64,000 bases of DNA from UBA1219 sp045601425. Its GTDB lineage: Bacteria; Bacteroidota; Bacteroidia; Bacteroidales; P3. Each line of letters starts with the position of its first letter. Position 1 is the stretch's first letter. The translations under genes and the position numbers were made by a program. Under the pieces are notes generated by a model, which was given only the letters and a program-made list of their open reading frames with translations, did no database searches and had not been told where the DNA came from. Below, one piece after another: positions 32,610 through 42,200 of the stretch. The stretch is taken from positions 1-64,000 of the forward strand of contig JAZRZP010000022.1 of the NCBI GenBank assembly GCA_045601425.1, given 5' to 3'.

Positions 32610-35600
32610 ATGAAAAAATATCATTTGACGAACAACATCATCGGTTGGATTATAGGCATCATAGCATGTACTGTCTATATCATGACAGCCGAACCCACTG
32701 CCAGCTGGTGGGATTGTGGCGAATACATCGCTACCGCAAACAAACTGCAAGTAGGACACCCTCCGGGAGCACCGACTTTCCAACTCATCGGACGCCTGTT
32801 CTCGATGTTCTCATCACCGGAGAACGTCGCCTTTGCAGTGAATGTGATGTCTGCAATTTGCAGCGGACTTTCCATCATGTTCTTGTTCTGGACCATCACG
32901 CTGTTTGGCAAGAAGATAACAGGTCTCAAACCCGAAGAACTGTCGTTGAAGGACGGCAAAGTATGGGCAGTGTTCGCCAGCGGCATTGTCGGATCTCTGG
33001 CATACTGCTTCTCCGACACGTTCTGGTTCTCGGCAGTGGAAGGTGAAGTTTATGCCATGTCGTCGTTCTTTACGGCGGTGGTTTTCTGGGCAATACTGAA
33101 ATGGGAAGAACAGGCCGACCAGCCACACTCGCTGCGTTGGCTCATATTCATTGTCTTTCTCATAGGTGTTGCCATCGGTGTCCACCTCCTGAACCTTCTG
33201 GCAATACCGGCCATAGTGTATGTATATTATTTCAAGAAATGGGACAGAACGACCGTAAAGGGCTTCATCTTGGCGGGCATTATTTCCGTGGCACTTCTGG
33301 CCGTGATACTTTTCTTCATAATACCATACGTGGTGAATATAGCAGGCTGGTTCGAAGTCGCATTCGTAAACGGAATCGGCTTGCCGTTCAATTCGGGTAC
33401 AATATTCTTCTTCGTGCTTCTGGCCGCACTCATAGTTTTCGGACTCTGGTGGTCGGTAAAGAAAGTAAAACCTGTATTGAACGCGGCGATTCTCGCTTTC
33501 CTTTTCCTTCTTATAGGATATTCGACATTTTTCGTGTTGGTGATACGTGCCAACAGCAACACGCCGCTCAACGAAAATGCCCCGAAAGATGCCGTTGCTC
33601 TCCGTGCATATCTCGGACGTGAACAATACGGATCCACGCCTCTTTTCAGCGGACAGTACTTCACGGCCGTTCCAATTGGAATAGACGAGGGCTACACCAA
33701 ATACATACGGGGAGAAAAAGAGTACGTCCCTGTAGCAAAAGCCGTAGAATATGAATACGACAAGGGAAACTGCGGTTTCTTCCCTCGTATGTACAGCAAC
33801 GACGAAGGCCGTCAGCACCCGCTGTACTACAGATACTGGTCAGAGACTCCGGGTACCCGCAAGCCTAATTTCGTCGAAAATATGCGCTACTTTTTCCGTT
33901 ACCAGTGCAATTTCATGTATTGGCGTTACTTCATGTGGAATTTCGTAGGCCGACAGAACGACATACAGGGTCACTATTTCAACAGTGACGGCAGTCGCGA
34001 CTACATAAACGGCAACTGGATTTCGGGCATCAGCTTCCTTGATGAAATCCGTCTGGGACCACAAAAGAATCTGCCCGACCATCTGGCCAACAACAAGGCA
34101 AGAAACACTTACTATTTCCTGCCTCTGCTGCTCGGTATCTGCGGTCTCATTTACCATTTCAGAAAAAACAGGAAAGACACGTTCATCGTGTTCCTGCTGT
34201 TCTTCATGACAGGTCTGGCAATCGTGGTTTACCTGAACCAGCCGCCGCAACAGCCGCGTGAACGTGACTATGCTTACGCTGCTTCGTTCTACGCCTTTGC
34301 CATCTGGATCGGTCTCGGAGTTATGGCAATATCCGACTGGCTGTCGAAACTTCTTAAAAACAGTAAGGTTGCAGTGGCAGTGACTTTCCTCGTTACACTT
34401 TTCTGCGTGCCGGTTCTTATGGCCAATCAGAACTGGGACGACCATGACCGCTCGAAGAAATATGCCGCCAAGGATTTTGCCGACAATTATCTGAAAAACC
34501 TGAAACCCAACAGTGTGATCATAAGCTTCGGCGACAACGACACTTTCCCGTTGTGGTACACTCAGGAAGTGGAAGGCACGCGCTCCGATGTGCGTATCCT
34601 CAACTACACCTTGGCAGGAATGTACTGGTACGTGGAACAGCTCTTCAACAAGATTTACGATTCCGATGCGTTGCCGTTCACTCTGTCGAAAGACTTTTAC
34701 CGTATGGGACACGACAATGCGATACTCCGTGCAAGCGGTGCCGAATACATCGAAGTGTCGGAACTGTTCAGAGTGATGAACGAAAACAAAGACCGTTTCT
34801 ATCAGGTTTCGCAGATGGGTGATGAAATACTGGTTATTCCGACCAAGCGTTTCAAGATAACTCTGGACAAGTCGGCTTTGGTGGCACAGGGCGTCATTAC
34901 TCAGGAAGTTGCAGATGTCATTCCGAACGAAATATGCTGGGAAATAAAGAAAGACCAGCTTTACCGTCACGAACTCATGATGCTTGACATATTGGGAACC
35001 AACAAGTTCATGCGCAACATATACCTCATGAACCCGTCTTACATAAAATCCGTGTTCCCGATGGCTTCGGAGTATACCATTCAGGAAGGTCTTGTACACC
35101 GTCTGCTGCCGCACCCGAACTTTATTTCGAAAACCGACATTGATGCCACTTACAACTATTATGTGAAAGGCACCGGAGACGGCGAACTGAAATGGGGCAA
35201 CATGGCAGACCCGAGCGTTTATGTTGACCCGGTAAGTCTGAATATGGGCGTGGTTCAGCGTCAGACTTGGGTACTCTTCGCTCAGGAACTTATCGAAAAA
35301 GGTGAAGTGGAAAAAGCCAAGAAAATCCTAGCCTTGGGCGACAAATATTTCCCGAAGGAAAATTTTCCGCACGACCGCTTCTGCACCTTCTTCATCGATG
35401 TTTACAACAAAATCGGCGACCATGACAAGGCTATCGAATATTTCGACGACATTTATGAATACTACATGCAGGACTTCAAATATTACACTCAGTTCAAGGG
35501 TAAGAAAGCATCCGGCGTACGCGGAGAATTGGAATGCTCCGTACAGATGCTGTACGTGCTTTCCGACATAGCAAGAAAGGACTTCCACGACGAAGAAACT

Positions 35601-35642
35601 GCTGACAAGATTATGAAAGTGATTCGACCTTACCTTTATTAG
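32610..35642 (+). CDS. DUF2723 polytopic membrane protein (GT-C glycosyltransferase-like)
   Basis: A 1010-residue protein. The N-terminal DUF2723 domain has the typical block TASWWDCGEYIATANKLQVGHPPGAP (about residues 31-56) with the acidic pair expected of GT-C enzymes in the first extracytoplasmic loop, then about ten transmembrane helices to about residue 605. A C-terminal soluble part contains SFGDNDTFPLWYTQEVEGTRSDV and a helical, TPR-like tail (about 880-1000). Proteins of this family are distant relatives of protein O-mannosyltransferases and may glycosylate exported proteins in Bacteroidota; substrate unknown. Closed by its own terminator. Confidence 0.87.
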   Translation: MKKYHLTNNIIGWIIGIIACTVYIMTAEPTASWWDCGEYIATANKLQVGHPPGAPTFQLIGRLFSMFSSPENVAFAVNVMSAICSGLSIMFLFWTITLFGKKITGLKPEELSLKDGKVWAVFASGIVGSLAYCFSDTFWFSAVEGEVYAMSSFFTAVVFWAILKWEEQADQPHSLRWLIFIVFLIGVAIGVHLLNLLAIPAIVYVYYFKKWDRTTVKGFILAGIISVALLAVILFFIIPYVVNIAGWFEVAFVNGIGLPFNSGTIFFFVLLAALIVFGLWWSVKKVKPVLNAAILAFLFLLIGYSTFFVLVIRANSNTPLNENAPKDAVALRAYLGREQYGSTPLFSGQYFTAVPIGIDEGYTKYIRGEKEYVPVAKAVEYEYDKGNCGFFPRMYSNDEGRQHPLYYRYWSETPGTRKPNFVENMRYFFRYQCNFMYWRYFMWNFVGRQNDIQGHYFNSDGSRDYINGNWISGISFLDEIRLGPQKNLPDHLANNKARNTYYFLPLLLGICGLIYHFRKNRKDTFIVFLLFFMTGLAIVVYLNQPPQQPRERDYAYAASFYAFAIWIGLGVMAISDWLSKLLKNSKVAVAVTFLVTLFCVPVLMANQNWDDHDRSKKYAAKDFADNYLKNLKPNSVIISFGDNDTFPLWYTQEVEGTRSDVRILNYTLAGMYWYVEQLFNKIYDSDALPFTLSKDFYRMGHDNAILRASGAEYIEVSELFRVMNENKDRFYQVSQMGDEILVIPTKRFKITLDKSALVAQGVITQEVADVIPNEICWEIKKDQLYRHELMMLDILGTNKFMRNIYLMNPSYIKSVFPMASEYTIQEGLVHRLLPHPNFISKTDIDATYNYYVKGTGDGELKWGNMADPSVYVDPVSLNMGVVQRQTWVLFAQELIEKGEVEKAKKILALGDKYFPKENFPHDRFCTFFIDVYNKIGDHDKAIEYFDDIYEYYMQDFKYYTQFKGKKASGVRGELECSVQMLYVLSDIARKDFHDEETADKIMKVIRPYLY

Positions 35643-35666
35643 AATAAACTGTGTGTGATTAGAATC

Positions 35667-35706
35667 AATCGGGGAACTGTAAATAAGACGGTTCCCCGAT
35701 TTTTTT
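35667..35706 (+). terminator. Rho-independent terminator
   Basis: An 11-bp stem, AATCGGGGAAC (35667-35677) with GTTCCCCGATT (35691-35701), followed by six T. Ends the DUF2723 transcript. Confidence 0.88.
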
Positions 35707-35870
35707 GTGCGGGAAACGTGTGAAATTTTCTCTGCCTTACCGTGACGGAATAAAAAATCCTCTTGCTTTCCAAATAAGAAATGCAACTTTTGATGAAAGA
35801 ATATCACGAGGAAAAATGTTTTTTTTAGTCCGGACAGTCAAAATCTCTTCGCAAAACGGGATTTTTTTCG

Positions 35871-35878
35871 TATCTTTG
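35871..35878 (+). promoter_or_regulatory. -7 element TATCTTTG of the nqr operon
   Basis: T7-CG-TATCTTTG-CAG, 30 bases before the nqrA ATG. Confidence 0.75.
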
Positions 35879-35907
35879 CAGATTGTTTCAACAAAAACAG
35901 AAAAGGT

Positions 35908-37272
35908 ATGTACGAAGTGATAAAAATTCGTAAGGGTTTGGATATAAAATTGTTGGGTGAAGCGGAGAAGGTTGTTACGGCAGAGGCTCCAATATCGGTT
36001 TACGCAGTGAAACCGACCGATTTCGTCGGGCTTGTTCCGAAACTGATGGTTTCGGAAGGTGATGCCGTAAAAGCAGGGACACCGCTATTCTGCGACAAGA
36101 ACGACGAACGGATACTTTTCGCCTCGCCAGTGAGCGGCACGGTGACAGCCATAGTACGCGGCGAAAAGCGTGCTGTGCAGGAAGTGGTGATCCGTCCTAG
36201 TGAAGAACGTGAATCGGAAGATTTCGGCATGGCCGATCCGTTGACTCTCGACCGCAGCGCAGTATCGGAAAAGATGCTTGCTGGCGGAGTGTGGACTTAT
36301 CTTCGCCAGAGACCGTTCGGCATTGTCCCCGATCCCGATACCGTGCCTCGGGATATCGTGATATCGGGTTTCGACACGGCACCGCTGGCTCCCGACTACG
36401 ACCTGCTCCTGCACGGCAAGGGCTTGGATTTCCAGACCGGCCTCAACGCACTTTCAAGGCTTACACCGGGAAAGGTTTATCTCAACCTGAACCGTGAACA
36501 GAACCGTACCGGTGTGCTGCGCAATTCCAAAAATGTGGAAATTACTTATTTCGAGGGGCGTCACCCCGCAGGAAACGTGGGTACGCAGATAAACAGACTC
36601 TGCCCCATAAACAAAGGCGATGTCGTTTATTTTGCCAATCCTCAGGATATCGTTACGATAGGCCATCTGTTCAATACGGGACATTACCGTCCTGAAAAAA
36701 TTGTCGCTTTTGCAGGCGAATGCGTGAAACGGCCGAAATACTACAGACTCCTTGCCGGAGCAAGCATCGAAGGCATTGCAGGTGAACAGGTGGAACACCA
36801 GAATCCGCGTTTCATATCGGGCAATGTGCTTACGGGAACCAAAATAGAAAAAAACGGTTTCCTCGGCCATTTTGACAACCAGATTACCGTGATCCCCGAA
36901 GGGGACGACTACGAGTTCATGGGCTGGCTTGCACCGGGCTTTTCGAAATTCAGCTTTTCGCACACGTTTCTCTCCGGTTTTCTCAACCATCTGAATATCA
37001 ACAAGAAATATAGCGTAAATACCAATGTGCACGGCGGTAAGCGTGCACTTGTATTCACCGGAGAATTCGAAAAAGTGTTCCCCATGAATATTTATCCCAT
37101 GCAGCTGCTCAAGGCCTGCATCATCGGGGACATAGAACAGATGGAGGAACTCGGAATTTACGAGGTGGAGCCCGAAGACTTTGCACTGTGTGAGTTTATT
37201 GATACTTCAAAGACTGATATTCAGCAGATTATACGTGAATCGCTGGAAACCTTGCGCAAAGAGAACAGTTAA
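35908..37272 (+). CDS. nqrA: Na+-translocating NADH:quinone reductase subunit A
   Basis: Peripheral, cofactor-poor subunit of the sodium pump Na+-NQR, which oxidises NADH, reduces quinone and expels Na+. The protein opens IRKGLDIKLLGEAEKV and continues with KPTDFVGLVPKLMVSEGDAVKAGTPLF, a barrel-sandwich block like that in RnfC. Later parts include GRHPAGNVGTQINRLCPI and FTGEFEKVFPMNIYPMQLLKACIIGDIE. 454 residues, full length. First gene of a three-gene nqrABC run; spacing to nqrB is 21 bases. Confidence 0.95.
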   Translation: MYEVIKIRKGLDIKLLGEAEKVVTAEAPISVYAVKPTDFVGLVPKLMVSEGDAVKAGTPLFCDKNDERILFASPVSGTVTAIVRGEKRAVQEVVIRPSEERESEDFGMADPLTLDRSAVSEKMLAGGVWTYLRQRPFGIVPDPDTVPRDIVISGFDTAPLAPDYDLLLHGKGLDFQTGLNALSRLTPGKVYLNLNREQNRTGVLRNSKNVEITYFEGRHPAGNVGTQINRLCPINKGDVVYFANPQDIVTIGHLFNTGHYRPEKIVAFAGECVKRPKYYRLLAGASIEGIAGEQVEHQNPRFISGNVLTGTKIEKNGFLGHFDNQITVIPEGDDYEFMGWLAPGFSKFSFSHTFLSGFLNHLNINKKYSVNTNVHGGKRALVFTGEFEKVFPMNIYPMQLLKACIIGDIEQMEELGIYEVEPEDFALCEFIDTSKTDIQQIIRESLETLRKENS

Positions 37273-37293
37273 ATTTTTATCAGGTTATTTAAA

Positions 37294-38448
37294 ATGAGTA
37301 AGTTAAGGAATTTTATAGATAAAATAAAACCAAATTTCGAGAAAGGCGGCAGGTTTTCCAAACTGCAGTCTACATTCGAGGCTTTCGAGACATTCGCCTA
37401 CACGCCCAAGACCGTTACCCGGTCGGGGGCGCATATACGCGATGCCGTGGATATGAAACGTGCCATGATAGTGGTCGTAATGGCACTTGTGCCGGCGCTT
37501 CTGTTCGGCATGTGGAACGTGGGGTACCAGCATTCGCTTTCACTTGATGCGGGTGCACGGATCTCCGATAATTTCTGGCCGAATTTCTGGTTCGGTTTTC
37601 TGAAAGTGCTGCCGATAATCGTGGTTTCGTACGTGGTTGGACTTACCATAGAGTTCGCCTTTGCACAGATTCGCGGACATGAGGTAAATGAAGGCTTTCT
37701 CGTTACGGGTATGCTCATTCCGCTGATAGTGCCTGTTACCGTGCCTCTCTGGCAACTTGCCTTGGCAGTGGCTTTCGCGGTGATTATCGGAAAGGAAGCC
37801 TTCGGCGGCACGGGAATGAACTTCATGAATCCGGCTCTTCTAGCACGAGCTTTCCTCTTTTTCGCTTATCCGTCGAGCGTAACGGGTACGGGAATATGGG
37901 TGGCTGAAGCAGGTGACGCCATTTCCGGAGCAACACCCATCGCTGAAATCGCAAACAGTTCATCTTCAGTGGCTTCGATGTCGGATATGTTCTGGGGTTT
38001 TGTTCCCGGCTGCATAGGAGAAACTTCAATACCGGCCATACTTTTGGGAGCACTGATACTTCTCGTTACCGGCATTGCAAGCTGGAGAATAATGGTCTCG
38101 GTACTTGCCGGTGCTGCAGCCATGTGTCTTACGTTCAACGCAATAGGTGGTAATGTGCTGATGGAAATGACGGTGTGCGAACATTTCCTTGTCGGAGGAT
38201 TCGCTTTCGGTACAGTATTTATGGCTACTGATCCCGTGACTTCGGCACAGACCAATGCGGGAAAGTGGATCTACGGATTCCTGACAGGTGTCATGGTGAT
38301 ACTTATCCGTGTTAAGAACAACGCTTACCCTGAAGGCATGATGCTTGCCATCCTGCTGATGAACGTCTTCGCTCCGCTCATCGATTACATTGTGGTCCGC
38401 TGCAATGTGAGAATGCGTAAGCGTAGAATGCAAAAATCCAAAAATTAA
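37294..38448 (+). CDS. nqrB: Na+-translocating NADH:quinone reductase subunit B
   Basis: Polytopic membrane subunit carrying covalent FMN and riboflavin. About ten hydrophobic helices from residue ~55 on. The FMN is bound by phosphodiester to the threonine of SGAT; here ISGATP places it at Thr214. VGLTIEFAFAQIRGHEVNEGFLVTGMLIPLIVP and the later FMATDPVTSAQTNAGKW are family blocks. 384 residues, slightly short against the ~410 of Vibrio but without an obvious gap. Six bases separate it from nqrC. Confidence 0.95.
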   Translation: MSKLRNFIDKIKPNFEKGGRFSKLQSTFEAFETFAYTPKTVTRSGAHIRDAVDMKRAMIVVVMALVPALLFGMWNVGYQHSLSLDAGARISDNFWPNFWFGFLKVLPIIVVSYVVGLTIEFAFAQIRGHEVNEGFLVTGMLIPLIVPVTVPLWQLALAVAFAVIIGKEAFGGTGMNFMNPALLARAFLFFAYPSSVTGTGIWVAEAGDAISGATPIAEIANSSSSVASMSDMFWGFVPGCIGETSIPAILLGALILLVTGIASWRIMVSVLAGAAAMCLTFNAIGGNVLMEMTVCEHFLVGGFAFGTVFMATDPVTSAQTNAGKWIYGFLTGVMVILIRVKNNAYPEGMMLAILLMNVFAPLIDYIVVRCNVRMRKRRMQKSKN

Positions 38449-38454
38449 ATTGCC

Positions 38455-39153
38455 ATGAAAAATTTTTCAAACAGATACATATTCGTTTATGCCGCAGTGC
38501 TTGTCGCAGCCGTTGCGGTTGTGCTGTCGGTAGTGGCAATGCTTCTGAAACCACGTCAGGAAGCCAATGCCGAAAAGGAAAAGATGCAGAGTCTGCTTTC
38601 TGCCATAGGTGTGCAGGCAACATTGGACGAGACTCCCGAACTGTACAAGAAATATTTTGTATGGGAGCGGGCTGTCAACATTGACGGAGAAGAGATTGAA
38701 ACCGAAGTCGCTCCGTTCAACATCGACGTCAAGAATCAGTTGGCTCTTGCCGAAAAAGGCAGAGAAGCGGCCTTGCCGGTTTTCTTTTTCGAAAAGGACG
38801 GCAGACAGGGTTATGTCCTGCCGCTTTACGGTGCGGGTCTCTGGGGCGATATATGGGGATATGTGGCCTTGGACGCCGATTTCAATGCCGTTCAGGGAAT
38901 CACCTTCGGACATGAAAGCGAAACTCCCGGTCTCGGTGCTGAGATTACTTCCGAAAAATTCTGCAGGCAGTTCGCCGGCAAGAAAATTCTTGACAACAGT
39001 GGAACGTTCGTTTCGGTGAAAGTGCTGAAACATGCCGATGAAAATTCTGATAATCAGGTGGATGCAATTTCTGGAGCAACCGTTACTTCAACAGCGGTAT
39101 CCGCTATGATAGAGAAAACGCTCAGCTGTTACAAGGCAGCTTTCGGCAAGTGA
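38455..39153 (+). CDS. nqrC: Na+-translocating NADH:quinone reductase subunit C
   Basis: Subunit with one N-terminal transmembrane helix (about 10-30) and a periplasmic FMN-binding domain; the flavin-bearing Thr is in DAISGATVTS at Thr209. GLWGDIWGYVALD and FGHESETPGLGAEIT are typical. 232 residues. In most Bacteroidota nqrD, E and F follow at once; here the next gene, 63 bases on, is an unrelated SEDS-PBP fusion, so the operon is split and the remaining subunits must lie outside this window. Confidence 0.94.
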   Translation: MKNFSNRYIFVYAAVLVAAVAVVLSVVAMLLKPRQEANAEKEKMQSLLSAIGVQATLDETPELYKKYFVWERAVNIDGEEIETEVAPFNIDVKNQLALAEKGREAALPVFFFEKDGRQGYVLPLYGAGLWGDIWGYVALDADFNAVQGITFGHESETPGLGAEITSEKFCRQFAGKKILDNSGTFVSVKVLKHADENSDNQVDAISGATVTSTAVSAMIEKTLSCYKAAFGK

Positions 39154-39216
39154 AAGGAATGTTGATTTTATATTGGGCGGAAGCTTTTTTTTGCAATAAA
39201 CAGTAAAATTAAGAAC

Positions 39217-42200
39217 ATGATAAAGAAATATTCAATAGTCTTGGTAACGCTGCTTCTGGCAATTCTTTTCCTGAAATTGCAGCACAACCTCGGCGACCGT
39301 TTCGAAGAGACCCGGCTCGGATACAAGGAGAAAAACGCCATGAATTTTTCGCCGGATACGAAACCTGACGACATGAAGGAGTTCTTCCTTAACCAGAACT
39401 ACATTACCGACTCGGTGGAGGCAGGTTATGTGGCAGAGCAAATTGCCGGAAAGTTCAAGGCGGGAAAACTTATGCCGAACCTCTATTCCATCAACACTTC
39501 GGATTGGAAACTCGATTACGACAGTGTCAGCAAAAGTGCCATGGAAATGAGAGTGAGTCATGCCGAAAAAATCAAGATGTGGGATATTGTCGATTCACTA
39601 GCGACCCATGTTCCTGACTTCAAGTCCGATGGGGCAGGCTCCATCTCGGTGGAAATAACTGAAACCGATAGCGGAGCAAGTTTCGTAAGGCGTCTTTTCA
39701 AATTGGACATGAAGCCAGTAAAGGATGTCGTTGTCGTGCTTTTCGAGCATTTTTACGACATCGGCGGAGCTGCTGACGATTCGGTGCTGGCAGTAAAGAC
39801 GACCGATGCGGAGGGTCGTGCCGTTTTCAGCGGTCTCGATACGGCACGTTTCTATAGCGTACAGCCTGTCAGAAAAGGCTGTGACTATGGTCGGGCTAAG
39901 GGAACCGTAGGCCAGTCGCTGGCACACTGCAAAAAGTTTGCACTGAATGCGGAGTTTACGCAGAATCGCTATAAAATTCCACTCCTCGACGCTTCGACGG
40001 TGAAGAGAATGCGTGACGAAAAAACGGCATCGGTGCGTACTCCCGACGAGTTTAAAAATCTGCTCACAAAAGATTTTATAGTGCTTGTCGCTGCATGGTG
40101 GGCTCTTTTCCTGTTCCTGATTTTCAAGTCGAAAAAACGTGGTGCGAATTTCGATTTCGGAATGGTTTCCATTCTCATGCTTCTTACTGGGATATGCCAG
40201 CTGATGATGTATTCCATCAACGACCCGCTCACCGACAAGTTGCTCGGCAGGGAAATGACTCAGGGTGCTGTTGCAGGAGTGTTTTTGATTGCGTTGCTGA
40301 GTTGTGTCGATTTTGTTAAATTTTACCAAAATCATTCCAGGCTACCTTTTGACATGCCTCTGGAAATTATAAAATGGTTTTTCAAACCTTTCAAAAGAAA
40401 AGTGCTGTATCTGGCAGAAACGTTGCGGAGCGACAAGAACGTCATAATCAAGGCTTTGGCGGCTTTGCTCGTGGTGGTATGTCTTCCACTGCTGCTTCTT
40501 GACCTGCTGCAGTTGCCGAGAATATGCAACAAGCTGTGTGATTGGCTCGACAGTCTGCCTAAGGGTATCGGCTATCTGCTTATGGCCGTACTGCTCACGG
40601 CTATGCTTTGGACGCCTTTCGGTTCCGAAGTGGGCGGCATGAAGGTGAACCTCAACCTGCTGGGGCTGAAGTTCCAGCCTAGTGAAATAGCCAAGTATTT
40701 CATTATCATGTTTATGGCGGCTTTTTTCTGCAGGCAGGGCGACAAAATTGTCGGATATTCCAATGCCGGGTCGGTGCAGCTTTTGGCAAGCAAGCTGAAA
40801 ACGCTGTTCTGGATTTTTGCCGGTATGATGATTCTGATGGTCATGTACCTGATACTCGGCGATATGGGACCCGGACTGGTTCTGGGGCTTACGTTCATTC
40901 TGCTCTATTCTCTGATAAAATCCAAAGTCCAGTGGAACGACGACAGCGTTGATAAATACAGGAAAATACTTACATGCGATTTCGCCATGCTCATATACGG
41001 TATCGTGTCTTTTGTGGCATTCCTGCTGATAGGCAGAAAGCTGGGAAACATGGGAGTGTTCTGTATTTTGTGGTTTTTGGTTTGGATTGTCGGTTTCTGG
41101 GTTGCGAAGAAGCGCTTTTATGAGTCGGCCGTATTCATCAATCTGGTGATAGCATTGTTCATTTTCGGAGGTTCACTGCTGGGGCTTGTATCCAGAAGTG
41201 CCGGCGAGCGTTTCGACCAGCGTATAGAAATGTGTACCAACACTTGGGGTAACCTCGGGAGATACGAAAACGACGTGGAAGAAACCGGTTACCTCGTTTC
41301 CGATGAGGAAATGAAACCTGCTGTTAATTCTCAGGTAGCCGAAGGACTCTGGGGACTTGCTTCGGGCGGTTTTACAGGTCAGGGGCTCGGCGACGGAAAT
41401 CCGCAGATAATACCGGCTTTCCATACCGACATGGTGCTTGAAAGTATCGGTGAACAGATTGGCTGGGTGGGCCTGCTACTGATAGTGGCCATGTTTGCAC
41501 TGCTTTTGCGAAAGGCACTCGTCGTCGGGTACCGCACATCGCATACTTTTGCTTTCTATCTGTGCATGGGAATTGCTGTGGTAACGGGTGTGCAGTTCAT
41601 GGTCATCGCTCTTGGAAGCACGGGAATGATACCTCTTACGGGAATAGTAGTGCCGTTTCTCAGTTATGGCCGTACAAGCATGATTATCAACCTGATGGCT
41701 TTCGGAATCGTGCTTTCGATATCGAAAAACCGTGCAACCGACACGCAAAACGAACAGTCTCGTACACTTCAGCGACAGAATATGATGACTTACAGCTATC
41801 CGGTTTCCATAGTGAGCTGGATATACCTGCTTCTGGCCGTTACAGTGCTTGCCACATTCCTCAATTATCAGAAAATCAACCAGAACAAGACACTTATACG
41901 CCCGCTGTTCGTGCTTACGCAGACAGGGGAACCCGTGATAGAATACAATCCGCGCATATCGCTGCTGATGAACAAGATGCCGAGCGGCAATATATTCGAC
42001 CGAAACGGGCTTCTTCTTGCCACCAGCGACAAGAAACTCCTTGAGATGACCGACAGCATAAAAAATCCATGCCTCTCTGCTGGCGTTTCCAACAAGGAAT
42101 ATCGGATGATGCAGGCAAAACGCCTCTCGCGTTACTATCCCTTCGGCGACGACATGTTCTTCATGATAGGCGATTTCAATTCGAAACTCTATTTTTCGTA

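Noticed and set aside
33840..35114. A 424-codon minus-strand frame inside the DUF2723 gene
   Set aside because: Antisense shadow caused by codon bias; the plus frame is clearly the gene.
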